Assembly: GCF_003096995.1 (NCBI RefSeq)
Contig: NZ_QENU01000011.1
Coordinates: forward strand, 1-57,143
Length of the DNA stretch: 57,143 nucleotides
Reading direction: 5' to 3'
Origin: Alitibacter langaaensis DSM 22999
GTDB taxonomy: Bacteria; Pseudomonadota; Gammaproteobacteria; Enterobacterales; Pasteurellaceae
The notes below the pieces were generated by a model, which was not told where the DNA came from, ran no database searches, and saw only the letters and a program-made list of their open reading frames with translations. Shown in pieces: positions 19,270-29,629 of the stretch. The position numbers and the translations under genes are program-made. The first letter of the stretch is position 1. Each line of letters begins with the position of its first letter.

Positions 19270-21540
19270 ATGACAAAGTTACATGTTTTAGGTTTTCCAC
19301 GAGTCGGCGCAAAGCGCGAGCTTAAATTCGCACAAGAACGCTATTGGCGCAATGAATTTAGCGAACAAGATCTATTAAAATTAGCTAAATTTTTGCGTGA
19401 AAAAAACTGGCAGCATCAAGCGGAAAATCAAGCTGATTTCGTAACCGTGGGGGATTTCACTTTTTACGATCATATTTTAGATCTGCAAGTGGCAACGGGC
19501 GCTATCCCTGCGCGTTTTGGATTTGATAGCCAAAATTTAACGTTAAACCAATATTTTCAATTAGCCCGTGGCAATCAACAGCAATTCGCCATTGAAATGA
19601 CAAAATGGTTTGACACGAACTATCACTATCTGGTGCCTGAATTTACGCAAGATACTAAATTTAAAGCTAATCCAAGCCATTATGTCAATCAAGTGCGCGA
19701 AGCCAAAGCATTAGGCTTAACCCCGAAACCTGTGTTAGTTGGCCCATTAACCTTTTTATGGTTAGGAAAAGAAAAAGGTGCAGCCTTTGATCGCTTTAGC
19801 TTATTAGACCGTTTATTGCCAGTTTATCAAGAAATTTTGACCGCACTTGCTGCTGAAGGCGTGGAATGGATTCAAATTGATGAGCCCGCACTCGCATTAG
19901 ACTTGCCACAACAATGGCTTGACGCTTTTGCCCCAGTTTATGCGCAGCTAAGCCAAGTCAACAGCAAAATTTTGCTCGCGACCTATTTCGGCTCGGTTGC
20001 CGCCCACGCTGATTGGCTTAAAACTTTGTCTGTCGATGGTTTGCATTTAGACTTAGTCCGTGCGCCTGAACAACTTGCCGCTTTTGAAGATTACCAAAAA
20101 GTGCTTTCCGCTGGTGTGATTGACGGGCGCAATATTTGGCGTGCTGATTTAAATGCGCAATTAGCCTATTTAGCACCGCTCAAAGCGAAATTCGGTGAGC
20201 GTTTATGGATTGCCTCTAGTTGCTCGCTACTCCATTGTCCGTTTGATTTAGCGGTGGAAACGCAGCTGAAAGAACAAAATCCAGATTTGTATTCTTGGCT
20301 CGCCTTTACCTTGCAAAAAGTGGAAGAATTGGCGGTGTTGAAACAAGCGCTTAATCAAGGCAAAGAAGCGGTAGAAAATATTCTTGCGGAAAATCAAGCG
20401 GCGCTGCAAGCCCGTGCCAATAGTCAGGTTATCCATAAAGCAGAAGTGGCGGAACGTTTAGCCAATTTACCTGCCGATGCCGACAAACGCAAATCGCCAT
20501 TTAATGTGCGCATTGCGAAGCAAAATGCGTGGCTCAATCTGCCATTGTTGCCGACAACCACCATCGGTTCATTCCCACAAACCTTGCAAATTCGTCATGC
20601 ACGCGCCAATTTCAGAAAAGGCGAAATTAGCTTTGCAGATTATGAAAATGCGATGAAAAAAGAAATCGAATTAGTGGTGCGCAAACAAGAAGAATTAGAT
20701 CTTGATGTATTAGTACACGGCGAGCCTGAGCGCAATGATATGGTGGAATATTTTGGCGAATTACTTGATGGCTTTGCCTTCACGAAATTCGGTTGGGTGC
20801 AAAGTTATGGCTCACGCTGCGTTAAACCACCGATTATTTTTGGCGATGTCAGCCGCCCACAACCGATGACCGTACGCTGGTCGCAATATGCCCAAAGCCT
20901 CACTAAACGTGTGATGAAAGGGATGCTCACAGGCCCTGTTACCATTTTGCAATGGTCATTTGTGCGTAACGATATTCCGCGCGCCACGGTGTGTAAACAA
21001 ATTGGTGTGGCGTTGTCTGATGAAGTGTTAGATTTAGAAAAAGCAGGCATTAAAGTGATTCAAATTGATGAACCTGCCATTCGTGAGGGCTTGCCACTCA
21101 AACGTGCGGATTGGGACGAATATTTACAATGGACGAGCGAAGCTTTTCGTTTAAGTTATATGGGCGTGGCGGATGATACACAAATTCATACTCACATGTG
21201 TTATTCCGAATTTAACGACATTTTGCCTGCCATTGCGGGGCTAGATGCCGATGTGATCACCATCGAAACTTCTCGTTCGGATATGGATTTGTTAGATGCC
21301 TTTGTGAAATTTAATTATCCTAATGATATTGGCCCAGGCGTGTATGACATTCACAGTCCGCGGGTGCCGACAGCAGCGGAAATTGAGCATTTATTGCGCA
21401 AAGCCCTAAATGTAATTCCGAAAGAACGCCTATGGGTAAACCCAGACTGCGGCTTGAAAACGCGCGGTTGGAGCGAAACCGTTGAACAGCTCAAAGTGAT
21501 GGTTGATGTCACTAAAAAACTACGCGCTGAATTGGTTTAA
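19270..21540 (+). CDS. metE: MetE, cobalamin-independent methionine synthase
   Basis: 756 residues, the normal length. It transfers a methyl group from 5-methyltetrahydropteroyl-triglutamate to homocysteine in the cytoplasm. The N-terminal half starts [18 protein letters not shown]. The C-terminal catalytic half has the zinc ligands in HMCYSEF (His and Cys) and [11 protein letters not shown] (Cys). [18 protein letters not shown] is another strong signature. Strong AAGGAG site upstream. Probably under MetR control. Confidence 0.97.
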   Translation: MTKLHVLGFPRVGAKRELKFAQERYWRNEFSEQDLLKLAKFLREKNWQHQAENQADFVTVGDFTFYDHILDLQVATGAIPARFGFDSQNLTLNQYFQLARGNQQQFAIEMTKWFDTNYHYLVPEFTQDTKFKANPSHYVNQVREAKALGLTPKPVLVGPLTFLWLGKEKGAAFDRFSLLDRLLPVYQEILTALAAEGVEWIQIDEPALALDLPQQWLDAFAPVYAQLSQVNSKILLATYFGSVAAHADWLKTLSVDGLHLDLVRAPEQLAAFEDYQKVLSAGVIDGRNIWRADLNAQLAYLAPLKAKFGERLWIASSCSLLHCPFDLAVETQLKEQNPDLYSWLAFTLQKVEELAVLKQALNQGKEAVENILAENQAALQARANSQVIHKAEVAERLANLPADADKRKSPFNVRIAKQNAWLNLPLLPTTTIGSFPQTLQIRHARANFRKGEISFADYENAMKKEIELVVRKQEELDLDVLVHGEPERNDMVEYFGELLDGFAFTKFGWVQSYGSRCVKPPIIFGDVSRPQPMTVRWSQYAQSLTKRVMKGMLTGPVTILQWSFVRNDIPRATVCKQIGVALSDEVLDLEKAGIKVIQIDEPAIREGLPLKRADWDEYLQWTSEAFRLSYMGVADDTQIHTHMCYSEFNDILPAIAGLDADVITIETSRSDMDLLDAFVKFNYPNDIGPGVYDIHSPRVPTAAEIEHLLRKALNVIPKERLWVNPDCGLKTRGWSETVEQLKVMVDVTKKLRAELV

Positions 21541-21568
21541 TATCAAGCTAAAAACTTTATGATTTTTG

Positions 21569-21607
21569 ACCGCACTTTAACGCTCGCTTAAAGTGCGGTT
21601 ATTTTTA
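21569..21607 (+). terminator. Terminator after metE
   Basis: ACCGCACTTTAA pairs with TTAAAGTGCGGT (21588-21599) over a 7-base loop, followed by TATTTTTATT. Formed by two opposed uptake signals. Confidence 0.85.
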
Positions 21608-21680
21608 TTGCCTTTTTTCAGCTTATACCATACTATAACGCTCAACTATTAAATCCGTAAAAATCAACAAGGAATACGCT

Positions 21681-22541
21681 ATGAATAATGAATTAATTTG
21701 CTATAAAAAAATGCCGGTGTGGACTAAAGACAGTTTGCCAAAAATGTTTCAAGAAAAGCACAACACGAAAGTCGGCACTTGGGGCAAAGTGACCGTCTTA
21801 AAAGGTGCGTTAAAATTTTATGTATTGACAGAAAATGGCGATATTGTCAGTGAACATATTTTCACTGCAACGGATGACACGCCTTTTGTCGAACCACAAT
21901 TATGGCACCGTGTGGAAGCCCTTTCTGATGATCTTGAATGTTATTTAGAGTTTTATTGCAAAAAAGAAGATTACTTCAGCAAAAAATACAATATGACCGC
22001 CACCCATTCCGAAGTGAAAGCCGCCGCACAATTACTTACGCCGTGCAAAACTTTGGATCTCGGCTGTGGACAAGGGCGTAACTCGCTGTTCTTAAGTTTA
22101 TTAGGCTATGACGTGACCTCTTGGGATCGCAATGAAAACAGCGTGAGCTTTTTGAATGAAGTGGCGCAGAAAGAAAATCTCAATATTTCCACCGCACTTT
22201 ATGATATTAACAGCGCGAATATTCAAGAAAACTACGATTTCATCTTATCCACTGTCGTCTTTATGTTCTTAGATCGCCAAGCGGTGCCGAATATCATTCA
22301 AAATATGCAAAACCACACCAATACTGGTGGTTATAACTTAATCGTTGCCGCAATGGATACCGCGGACGTGCCTTGCCCGATGCCGTTTTCCTTCACGTTT
22401 AAAGAAAATGAATTGGCAACTTATTATCAAGACTGGGAATTGGTGAAATATCAAGAAGAAATGGGCGAATTACACAAAACCGATGAAAATGGCAATCGCA
22501 TTAAAATGAAATTCGTGACTATGCTCGCGCGTAAAAAGTAA
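21681..22541 (+). CDS. tehB: TehB, SAM-dependent tellurite methyltransferase
   Basis: 286 residues, the length of H. influenzae TehB. The first about 90 residues form a small beta-rich (DUF1971-like) domain and the rest a class I methyltransferase with motif I LDLGCGQGRNSLFLSLLGYDV near residue 125. TehB methylates tellurite or selenium compounds and contributes to oxidative stress tolerance in H. influenzae. No tehA is nearby. Convergent with modA across a shared terminator. Confidence 0.93.
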   Translation: MNNELICYKKMPVWTKDSLPKMFQEKHNTKVGTWGKVTVLKGALKFYVLTENGDIVSEHIFTATDDTPFVEPQLWHRVEALSDDLECYLEFYCKKEDYFSKKYNMTATHSEVKAAAQLLTPCKTLDLGCGQGRNSLFLSLLGYDVTSWDRNENSVSFLNEVAQKENLNISTALYDINSANIQENYDFILSTVVFMFLDRQAVPNIIQNMQNHTNTGGYNLIVAAMDTADVPCPMPFSFTFKENELATYYQDWELVKYQEEMGELHKTDENGNRIKMKFVTMLARKK

Positions 22542-22690
22542 AGAATTGTCAGCTGAATTTCAGTTTTGTGAGTGATTGTAAATCTGGGTAAAAGCATTTG
22601 CCTTATGATTTCTCGCTGATTAAACTTGCGGCGCTTAAGCAAAGCAATAAAGGAAAATAAGGGAATTTTTAAGGGGTTAATTAAGGAAAA

Positions 22691-22733
22691 AAGTGCGGTT
22701 AAATTTTTATTTATTTAACCGCACTTTTCTTTT
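22691..22733. terminator. Bidirectional terminator between tehB and modA
   Basis: AAGTGCGGTTAAAT (22691-22704) pairs with ATTTAACCGCACTT (22713-22726). Both strands are T-rich 3' of the stem, suiting convergent genes. Confidence 0.85.
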
Positions 22734-22741
22734 AAAGCTCA

Positions 22742-23500
22742 TTATTTCGCTGTAAAACCGAATTTCTCGTACACCGCTTTCGCACTGTCTGATTTCAAAT
22801 AATCGAAAAACGCTTTGGTTTCTGGATTATCGTGCCCTTTCACGATAGCCACAGGATATTCAATTGGTAAATGAGATTCCGCAGGGAAAGTTGCCACCAC
22901 TTTCACATTTTTTCCTGCCGCTGCATCTGTTGCATACACCACGCCCAATGGGCTTTCTGCTTTTTCAACCAATAACAACGCTTTGCGCACATTATCCGCA
23001 CGCGCTAATTTTTTCTCTACGGCATCCCATTGTTTTAAATAGGTGAATGCGGTTTTCGCATAAATACCTGCTGGCACGTGATCAGGATCGCCTACGGCTA
23101 AAAATGAACCCTCTAACAATTTTTGCCATTTATCATTAGTGAGATCAACGCTTTTAATTTTGCTCTCTTTCGGCGCAATCATCACTAATTTATTACCCAC
23201 TAAATTAGAACGTGTTTCAGGCACAATCGCTTGTTTGTCTGCTAAAAAATTCATCCATTTTTGATCGGCAGATACAAATACATCGGCAGGCGCGCCTTCG
23301 GTGATTTGGCGAGCAAGCACAGAAGAAGAAGCAAATGAAAGCACAACTTCTTCATTTGGGTTGACTTTTTTGTATTGTTCAGTCACTTCTTCTAATGCGT
23401 TCGTCATAGAAGCCGCAGCAAAGACAGTAACTTTTGCTTCAGCAGCCAAGGTAACAAGGCTTAATCCTAACACGACTAACAATCGATTTAATTGATGCAT
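22742..23500 (-). CDS. modA: ModA, molybdate-binding protein
   Basis: 252 residues from ATG 23500, which has an AGGAGA site; an earlier in-frame start at 23554 would run through the ModE box. Signal peptide MHQLNRLLVVLGLSLVTLAAEA. ModA signatures: VTVFAAASMTNALEEV, FASSSVLARQI, GAPADVFVSAD. It binds molybdate in the periplasm for a ModBC permease, but no modB or modC lies next to it here, which is unusual. Molybdenum is needed for formate dehydrogenase in this window. Confidence 0.94.
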   Translation of the reverse strand: MHQLNRLLVVLGLSLVTLAAEAKVTVFAAASMTNALEEVTEQYKKVNPNEEVVLSFASSSVLARQITEGAPADVFVSADQKWMNFLADKQAIVPETRSNLVGNKLVMIAPKESKIKSVDLTNDKWQKLLEGSFLAVGDPDHVPAGIYAKTAFTYLKQWDAVEKKLARADNVRKALLLVEKAESPLGVVYATDAAAGKNVKVVATFPAESHLPIEYPVAIVKGHDNPETKAFFDYLKSDSAKAVYEKFGFTAK

Positions 23501-23523
23501 ATTTTTCTCCTGTATTTTGACAT

Positions 23524-23547
23524 CATTATGTAAATAATTATATAACA
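23524..23547 (-). promoter_or_regulatory. ModE box upstream of modA
   Basis: On the minus strand TGTTATAT-N7-TACATAATG. The E. coli modA operator as I recall it is CGTTATAT-N7-TACATAACG, so spacing and nearly all arm bases agree. It lies 24 bases upstream of the modA start and 78 bases before modE, placed to repress modA when molybdate is plentiful. Confidence 0.85.
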
Positions 23548-23624
23548 GAAGCAAAAATAAAAGCTATATAAAATGATAATATTCCCGTAGAATATTGCAC
23601 ATTATTAGGCTATTTATTTTCATA

Positions 23625-24404
23625 ATGACGATGCAAAACAATACTGAAATTCTGCTTACCATCAAATTACAGGAGCAACTTTTTGTTGATCCTAAACGTG
23701 TGCGTTTGCTGAAAGAAATTCAGCAATGCGGCTCGATAAACCAAGCGGCAAAAAATGCGAATGTCAGCTATAAAAGCGCATGGGATCATTTGGCGGCGAT
23801 GAATGACATCAGCCCACTGCCCTTATTAGAGCGCAATATTGGCGGGAAAAATGGGGGGGGAACTAAGCTCACCTCCTATGCTGAACGCCTATTGCAGCTA
23901 TATGATTTACTTGAACAAATCCAAGAAAAAGCCTTTAATATTTTGAAAGATGAAAGCGTGCCACTAGATAGCTTGCTTTCTGCAACCGCAAAATTTGCGT
24001 TGCAAAGTAGCGCGCGCAATCAATTTTTTGGCTCGGTAATTTCAACCCAACAAGAGGGCATTAACTGTTTAGTGCATATCCAAATTGATGGTTTGCCTCA
24101 GCCGCTAACCGCTTCGATTACCGCCTCAAGTGCGGTGCGTTTAGGCTTAGTTTCTGGCAGAGAAACAATGCTGATGATCAAAGCGCCTTGGGTTGAAATA
24201 TATAATACGGAACCTGCTGTATCCCATAATCTTTTCCAAGCACAAGTGCGCTCGGTGTCGGATAATGATGAAAATAAAGAAGTCATTTTAGCCATTGGCG
24301 ATATCGAGTTTTGTGCCACGGTGAACAAAACCCAAAATATTCTCGCCAACAGCACAGTATGGCTACATATTGAACCTGAACAAATCGTATTGGCAACATT
24401 ATAA
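23625..24404 (+). CDS. modE: ModE, molybdate-responsive regulator
   Basis: About 259 residues from ATG 23625; ATG 23631 is equally likely and matches E. coli ModE best, while the frame is open from 23595. The N-terminal LysR-like winged helix includes CGSINQAAKNANVSYKSAWD. The C-terminal half has two molybdate-binding (MOP-like) repeats, including SARNQFFGSVIS and SAVRLGLVSG. A G8 tract at 23853-23860 encodes the conserved glycines after GGKN, a possible slippage site. Divergent from modA. The stop overlaps the next ATG (TAATG). Confidence 0.93.
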   Translation: MTMQNNTEILLTIKLQEQLFVDPKRVRLLKEIQQCGSINQAAKNANVSYKSAWDHLAAMNDISPLPLLERNIGGKNGGGTKLTSYAERLLQLYDLLEQIQEKAFNILKDESVPLDSLLSATAKFALQSSARNQFFGSVISTQQEGINCLVHIQIDGLPQPLTASITASSAVRLGLVSGRETMLMIKAPWVEIYNTEPAVSHNLFQAQVRSVSDNDENKEVILAIGDIEFCATVNKTQNILANSTVWLHIEPEQIVLATL

Positions 24405-24817
24405 TGAGTATTTGGAAACGACATTTAACCCTTGCCCAAATGAACGAATTAGGTAGCCGCTGCTCACTTGCTCATCTAGGCATTGAATTTATCGCCCAAG
24501 GCGAAGATTGGCTTGAAGCCACTATGCCTGTCGATCAGCGCACCAAACAGCCAATGGGATTACTCAACGGCGGCGTGTCGGTAGCATTGGCGGAAAGCGT
24601 TGGGTCCCTTGCCGGTTTTTTATGTGTTGAAGAGCCACAAGCGGTGGTTGGCACAGATATTAACGCTAGCCACTTACGCCCCGTGCGAGATGGTTTTGTC
24701 ACTGCTCGCGCCACGCCTATTCGACTCGGCAAACGTGTGCAAGTTTGGCAAATTGACATTCGAGATCAACAAGATAAACTCTGTTGTTCGTCCCGTTTAA
24801 CCCTTTCAGTGATCTAA
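24404..24817 (+). CDS. Hotdog thioesterase (HI1161 / YdiI / MenI family)
   Basis: 137 residues. The hotdog-fold block MPVDQRTKQPMGLLNGGVSVALAES carries the catalytic Glu, and CCSSRLTLS closes the domain as in YdiI. E. coli YdiI (MenI) hydrolyses 1,4-dihydroxy-2-naphthoyl-CoA in menaquinone synthesis; H. influenzae HI1161 is a structural homologue. The usual active-site HGG is NGG here (LLNGG), a difference to note. Overlaps modE by one base and is followed by hemH after 6 bases. Confidence 0.88.
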   Translation: MSIWKRHLTLAQMNELGSRCSLAHLGIEFIAQGEDWLEATMPVDQRTKQPMGLLNGGVSVALAESVGSLAGFLCVEEPQAVVGTDINASHLRPVRDGFVTARATPIRLGKRVQVWQIDIRDQQDKLCCSSRLTLSVI

Positions 24818-24823
24818 TTCTTA

Positions 24824-25807
24824 ATGCGTAACAATCAAAAAATCGGTGTTATTTTAGCCAATTTAGGCACCCCTAGCGAACCAACGCCACCTGCTATCGC
24901 GCGTTATCTTAATGAATTTCTGTGCGATAAACGTGTCGTTGATTTACCCCGTTGGAAATGGCTGCCTTTGCTTAAAGGCATTATTTTGCCTTTGCGCTCT
25001 CGCAGAATCGCTGAAAACTACCGCTCCATTTGGACAGCGCAAGGCTCTCCGCTACTCGCCCATTCATTGGAACAAAAACAGGCATTGCAAGATTATTTAT
25101 CTGCTCAACGATTAAATGCGCAAGTGGAAATTGCAATGACCTATGGCGAGCCAAGTATGCAAAGTGCGGTCAAAAATTTGCTAAATTCCCAAGTTGAACG
25201 CATTATTTTTCTGCCATTGTATCCCCAATATAGCAGCACCACGACCGCCGCGGCTTTTGATGCCTTTGCGAATGCGCACAAAACACAACGTGGCTTAGTG
25301 CCTTTTGAGATGATTCACTCTTATCACCTTGATGAACGCTACATTGACGCCCTTGCCGAAAGCATCAAAGTGCGGTTAAAAGAAGACGAGTTTTTGCTGT
25401 TTTCCTATCACGGCATCCCCTTAGACTATGAACAGCAAGGGGATTATTATCGTGAGCATTGCCGCCAAACCACCTTAGCGGTGGTCGATAAACTGGGATT
25501 AATGGAAACTCAATGGGCAATGACTTTCCAATCACGCTTTGGGCGTAAAGAATGGTTACAACCTTACACCGATAAATTTTTAGAGACCGCAGCTGAACAG
25601 GGCATCGAAAAAATCGCCGTAGTTTGCCCTGGTTTTGCCAGCGATTGTTTAGAAACCTTAGAAGAAATCGCCCAACAAAATCGAGATTATTTCCTTGCCC
25701 ACGGTGGAAAACGCTATCACTATATCCCCGCACTGAATGCGACAACCAAGCATATTGAATGCTTAGGGCAACTTATATTTAAACAATTAGGAGAACATTA
25801 TGAGTAA
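24824..25807 (+). CDS. hemH: HemH, ferrochelatase
   Basis: 327 residues. It inserts ferrous iron into protoporphyrin IX, the last step of heme synthesis, at the inner face of the membrane. Signatures: [17 protein letters not shown] at the N-terminus, the active-site histidine in [11 protein letters not shown], and [15 protein letters not shown]. An uptake signal is embedded in frame as QSAVKN. Overlaps the next gene by 8 bases. Confidence 0.96.
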   Translation: MRNNQKIGVILANLGTPSEPTPPAIARYLNEFLCDKRVVDLPRWKWLPLLKGIILPLRSRRIAENYRSIWTAQGSPLLAHSLEQKQALQDYLSAQRLNAQVEIAMTYGEPSMQSAVKNLLNSQVERIIFLPLYPQYSSTTTAAAFDAFANAHKTQRGLVPFEMIHSYHLDERYIDALAESIKVRLKEDEFLLFSYHGIPLDYEQQGDYYREHCRQTTLAVVDKLGLMETQWAMTFQSRFGRKEWLQPYTDKFLETAAEQGIEKIAVVCPGFASDCLETLEEIAQQNRDYFLAHGGKRYHYIPALNATTKHIECLGQLIFKQLGEHYE

Positions 25808-26438
25808 TATCACAAGAGAACAATTATTAGAGATTTTTAACTTTCGTGCTGCCTGCCGTTATTACGATCCGTCAAAGAAAGTTAGCCGTGAAGATATGGA
25901 TTGCATTCTGGAACTTGCACGTTTATCGCCAAGCTCTGTCGGGTCTGAACCTTGGAAATTTATCGTGCTACAAAATCAAGCGATTCGTGAAAAAATTCAC
26001 CCCGTTGCTTGGGGAATTAAACACCCGATTGCCGAAGCCAGCCACATTGTAGTTTTGCTCGCTAAAAAAGGCGCACGCTACGACAGCGAATTTTTCCGTG
26101 AATCATTAGCAAAACGCGGCTTAACCCCAGAGCAAATGGACGCCACCTTAGCCCGCTATAAAAGCTTCCAAATGAATGATATGAAAATCTTAGAAAGTGA
26201 ACGCACATTATTCGACTGGTGTAGCAAACAAACCTACATTGCACTCGGCAATATGATGACAGGCGCAGCCGCACTGGGCATTGACAGCTGCCCAATCGAA
26301 GGTTTTGACTATGATGAAGTGAACCGCATTTTAGCAGAAGAAGGCCTTTTCGATCCGAAAGAATATGGTGTATCTTGTATGGTTACCTTCGGTTATCGAG
26401 CCAAACCGATCACCAAAAAATACCGCAAACCTGCATAA
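25800..26438 (+). CDS. NAD(P)H nitroreductase family protein
   Basis: 212 residues, FMN-dependent nitroreductase fold. It opens [21 protein letters not shown] and has [19 protein letters not shown], the FMN-binding region of NfsB-like proteins, then [24 protein letters not shown]. The natural substrate is unknown; quinones or nitroaromatics are usual in vitro. Last gene of the modE-thioesterase-hemH run. Confidence 0.9.
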   Translation: MSNITREQLLEIFNFRAACRYYDPSKKVSREDMDCILELARLSPSSVGSEPWKFIVLQNQAIREKIHPVAWGIKHPIAEASHIVVLLAKKGARYDSEFFRESLAKRGLTPEQMDATLARYKSFQMNDMKILESERTLFDWCSKQTYIALGNMMTGAAALGIDSCPIEGFDYDEVNRILAEEGLFDPKEYGVSCMVTFGYRAKPITKKYRKPA

Positions 26439-26482
26439 GATGTGATTGAATGGGTGGAATAATTTAACTATCAAAAAATGCC

Positions 26483-26525
26483 AAAGTGCGGTCAAAAATT
26501 TAGAATTTTTTGACCGCACTTTTCG
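26483..26525 (+). terminator. Terminator after nitroreductase gene
   Basis: AAAGTGCGGTCAAAAATT pairs with the downstream TTTTTTGACCGCACTTTT; paired uptake signals with a T-rich tail. Confidence 0.85.
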
Positions 26526-26540
26526 TTAGTTTCATCTTCG

Positions 26541-26615
26541 TTGATTTCGCTTTAAAGCAAAAATCTTAATTTCATCTTAAAGCAAGAATGTTGATTTTAT
26601 CTTAAAGTAAGAACA
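26541..26615. repeat. Three 25-bp imperfect tandem repeats at 3' end of lipoprotein gene
   Basis: Units 26541-26565, 26566-26590 and 26591-26615 share the core TTTAAAGCAA / CTTAAAGCAAG / CTTAAAGTAAG. The third unit contains the lipoprotein stop codon (26602-26604). Confidence 0.8.
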
Positions 26616-27159
26616 ATGCTGAACCCCATTTGATAATATCAAAGAAAAATCTATTATCATCTGTGGCAACACCAGAACTCTTGCCATCAGCTTTCACATC
26701 GTCCACCATGCCTGAAATATGTTGACCTTTCACCACAGCGAGATCTTGACGCGCTTTTAATTGCAACACTTTGCACTGCGCTTTATCTAAAGCTTCCACT
26801 GGCGATCTGGATTTATATTTTTTTAGCTGATAAGTGGCATAACCCATCGCTTTCTCATCGCCCTGAATCATTTTTACATTATCTTCGCCGATAATGTCTT
26901 CTAACGGATAGAAAAACACATATTGCGAATAAATATAACTATCTTCTTTTTGGAAATGCTCATACTGAATACGCGTCAAATTTGGATAAATACATTGCTC
27001 CACCTGCTTTGCCGCAAACGCCCATTTCTGCGCATTCTCATCAGACAATTCATAAGCCGCCCCCGCATATTCCGCAGGAATCGCAGACTGTTGAGCTCCA
27101 AATAAACTACAACCCGCCGCTGAAAACACAGCGATTGCTAACAATGCTTTTTTAAACAC
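26602..27159 (-). CDS. Putative lipoprotein of unknown function
   Basis: 185 residues from GTG 27159, which has AAGGA 7 bases upstream; an ATG at 27174 is the alternative. The lipobox SAAGC directs lipid attachment, and the mature protein starts CSLFGAQQ. The body is charged, with two more cysteines (CIYPNL, AQCKVL) that could form a disulfide. It may be the Pasteurellaceae-restricted DUF5358 family, but I am not certain. The hydrophobic end WGSALFLL runs into tandem repeats. Confidence 0.75.
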   Translation of the reverse strand: MFKKALLAIAVFSAAGCSLFGAQQSAIPAEYAGAAYELSDENAQKWAFAAKQVEQCIYPNLTRIQYEHFQKEDSYIYSQYVFFYPLEDIIGEDNVKMIQGDEKAMGYATYQLKKYKSRSPVEALDKAQCKVLQLKARQDLAVVKGQHISGMVDDVKADGKSSGVATDDNRFFFDIIKWGSALFLL

Positions 27160-27240
27160 GATAAAATCCTTCATTCAAAAATATTTGGCTATTTTAGACA
27201 GAAAATCTTATTCGTCAATATCAGATTCAACAGAACACAA

Positions 27241-27277
27241 AAGTGCGGTCAAAAATCTTAAAATTTTGACCGCACTT
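27241..27277. terminator. Hairpin between lipoprotein gene and sucD
   Basis: AAGTGCGGTCAAAA (27241-27254) pairs with TTTTGACCGCACTT (27264-27277). It terminates minus-strand sucCD and lies upstream of the lipoprotein gene. Confidence 0.75.
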
Positions 27278-27288
27278 GGTGAGAGATG

Positions 27289-28158
27289 TTATTGCAATAC
27301 CGTGCGTAGGGCGGTGCCGATGTCGGCTAGGCTTTTCACGGTTATCACGCCAGCATCTTGTAATGCTTTGATTTTTTCATCTGCGGTGCCTTTGCCGCCG
27401 CTGATGATTGCGCCTGCGTGTCCCATTCGTTTGCCTTTTGGCGCGGTGATTCCTGCGATATAGCTGACGACGGGTTTCGTCACATTAGCTTTGATAAAGG
27501 CAGCGGCTTCTTCTTCGGCGGAGCCGCCGATTTCGCCGATCATCACGATGGCTTCGGTTTCTGGATCATTTTGGAAGCGTTCTAAAATATCAATAAAGCT
27601 AGAGCCTGGGATAGGATCGCCGCCGATGCCCACACAAGTGGATTGTCCAAAGCCTTCGTCTGTGGTTTGTTTAACGGCTTCGTAAGTGAGCGTGCCCGAA
27701 CGGGAGACAATGCCGACTTTTCCTTTTTTATGAATATCTGCAGGCATAATGCCGATTTTGCATTCATCAGGGGTGATAATGCCAGGGCAATTCGGCCCAA
27801 TCATCACTACGCCTGTTTCATTTAATTTTTGTTTCACTTGCAGCATATCCAAGGTTGGGATGCCTTCAGTGATGCACACAATCAGTTGAATGCCCGCGTC
27901 AATCGCTTCTAAAATAGCGTCTTTACAAAATGGCGCTGGCACATAAATCACGCTGGCCGTTGCACCTGTTGCTGCCACGGCTTCTTTTACCGTGTTAAAA
28001 ACGGGCAAGCCTAAATGAGTGGTGCCGCCTTTGCCAGGGCTGGTTCCCCCAACAAGTTGTGTGCCGTAAGCGAGAGCCTGTTCGCTATGAAATGTGCCTT
28101 GTCCGCCAGTGAAACCTTGGCAAATCACTTTGGTGTTTTTGTCGATTAAAATTGACAT
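27289..28158 (-). CDS. sucD: SucD, succinyl-CoA synthetase alpha subunit
   Basis: 289 residues, normal length. With SucC it interconverts succinyl-CoA and succinate plus ATP/GTP. CoA-binding N-terminus: [20 protein letters not shown]. The phosphorylated active-site His lies in [14 protein letters not shown]. Start overlaps the sucC stop (TAATG). Confidence 0.97.
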   Translation of the reverse strand: MSILIDKNTKVICQGFTGGQGTFHSEQALAYGTQLVGGTSPGKGGTTHLGLPVFNTVKEAVAATGATASVIYVPAPFCKDAILEAIDAGIQLIVCITEGIPTLDMLQVKQKLNETGVVMIGPNCPGIITPDECKIGIMPADIHKKGKVGIVSRSGTLTYEAVKQTTDEGFGQSTCVGIGGDPIPGSSFIDILERFQNDPETEAIVMIGEIGGSAEEEAAAFIKANVTKPVVSYIAGITAPKGKRMGHAGAIISGGKGTADEKIKALQDAGVITVKSLADIGTALRTVLQ

Positions 28159-29327
28159 TATTGTTTACTCCCTGCTGCGTTCACTACCTGCTCGGCAGCT
28201 GCTTTTAAACTGTTTGCGGCAATAATGTTTAAGCCACTTTTTACCAAAATTTCTCGTCCACGCTCGGCACTATTTCCTTCTAAACGCACCACCACTGGCA
28301 CATTCACGCCAACTTCGTTGACCGCAGCGGTAATGCCTTCAGCGATTAAATCGCAACGCACAATGCCGCCGAAAATATTGACTAAAATGGCTTTCACATT
28401 TTCGTCCGATAAAATTAATTTGAATGCCGCCGCTACACGCTCTTTTGTTGCACCACCGCCCACATCAAGGAAATTAGCCGGCAGACCACCATAATGTTTG
28501 ATAATGTCCATTGTACCCATTGCCAAGCCCGCACCATTCACTAGGCAGCCGATGTTTCCGTCCAATGCTACATAGTTTAAACCGAGTTCTTCCGCTTCGG
28601 CTTCACGAGCATCTTCTTGACTCAAATCTTGCATCGCTTTTAATTCGGGATGACGATATAACGCGTTATTATCCACCGAAATTTTTGCGTCTAAGCATAA
28701 TAAATGCCCATCGTTGGTCACCACTAATGGATTGACTTCCACCAAGGCTAAATCTTTTTCCACAAATAATTTGGCTAAACGAACAAAAATTTGGCTAAAT
28801 TGATTGACTTCCGCGCCTTTTAATCCCAATTTGAATGCGAGTTCTCGCCCTTGATATGGCTGCCCGCCGACAAGGGGATCGATGGCGACTTTATGAATTA
28901 ATTCTGGTGTTTGCGCTGCCACATCCTCAATATTCATTCCACCAGCCGAGGATGCCATAAAGACAATGCGTTGTGAGGCGCGATCTACAATCGCACCAAG
29001 ATAAAGTTCTCGTGCGATATGACAGGTTTCTTCAATATAAATGGTGTTGACAGGCTGTCCTTTTTCATCGGTTTGAAACGTCACTAAACGCTTGCCTAAA
29101 AACTGTTGCGCAAATGACCGCACTTCTGCTTCATTATGCACCAATTTCACGCCACCCGCCTTGCCACGCCCCCCTGCATGAACTTGGCATTTCGCCGCCC
29201 AAATATCGCCACTGAGTTTTTGAATGGCTTGAGCTGCTTCATCGGCAGAATGGCAGGCAATGCCGTTGCTCACAGGCAAATGATAATTTGCAAATAGTTG
29301 TTTTGCTTGATATTCGTGTAGATTCAT
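28158..29327 (-). CDS. sucC: SucC, succinyl-CoA synthetase beta subunit
   Basis: 389 residues from ATG 29327 ([11 protein letters not shown]), preceded by AAAGGA. It holds the ATP-grasp domain ([30 protein letters not shown]) and the C-terminal [17 protein letters not shown]. Encoded just upstream of sucD. It is separated from sucB by 302 bases with a terminator, so sucCD and sucAB appear to be distinct units, unlike the continuous sucABCD of E. coli. Confidence 0.97.
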   Translation of the reverse strand: MNLHEYQAKQLFANYHLPVSNGIACHSADEAAQAIQKLSGDIWAAKCQVHAGGRGKAGGVKLVHNEAEVRSFAQQFLGKRLVTFQTDEKGQPVNTIYIEETCHIARELYLGAIVDRASQRIVFMASSAGGMNIEDVAAQTPELIHKVAIDPLVGGQPYQGRELAFKLGLKGAEVNQFSQIFVRLAKLFVEKDLALVEVNPLVVTNDGHLLCLDAKISVDNNALYRHPELKAMQDLSQEDAREAEAEELGLNYVALDGNIGCLVNGAGLAMGTMDIIKHYGGLPANFLDVGGGATKERVAAAFKLILSDENVKAILVNIFGGIVRCDLIAEGITAAVNEVGVNVPVVVRLEGNSAERGREILVKSGLNIIAANSLKAAAEQVVNAAGSKQ

Positions 29328-29629
29328 GTTGCGTCCTTTCAATTTTTGATTGAGTTATTCTACACGCTAGGGGGGAATTTTTTAAGTAGGATTTTCAATA
29401 AGATGTGCTTTTTATTGCGATCAAATTTTCCACCACTTTTTTGTTGCAAAAATAAGCAAGAAAATCACCGCACTTTTGTGTGATGATTTGTTACAAGCTT
29501 ACTTTTTAAACGGTATTGCGATACGAGCAATCATAAAAAAACACGCACCAAAAGATGCGTGTTATTCAGTCATTCAAGGTTAAGAGTTAAAATACCTAAA
29601 ACCTAAATTTTCAGTTAAATTTCTAGTCA
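29328..29629. promoter_or_regulatory. Spacer between sucB and sucC
   Basis: This 302-base gap contains the sucB terminator (29535-29562) and presumably the sucCD promoter on the minus strand. A C6-on-minus run (GGGGGG at 29370-29375) is present. I see no gene or RNA in it. Confidence 0.5.
29535..29562 (-). terminator. Terminator of sucAB
   Basis: On the minus strand ACACGCA pairs with TGCGTGT and is followed by at least six T (29535-29540 read as A on the plus strand). It is a classical intrinsic terminator not built from uptake signals. Confidence 0.85.
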
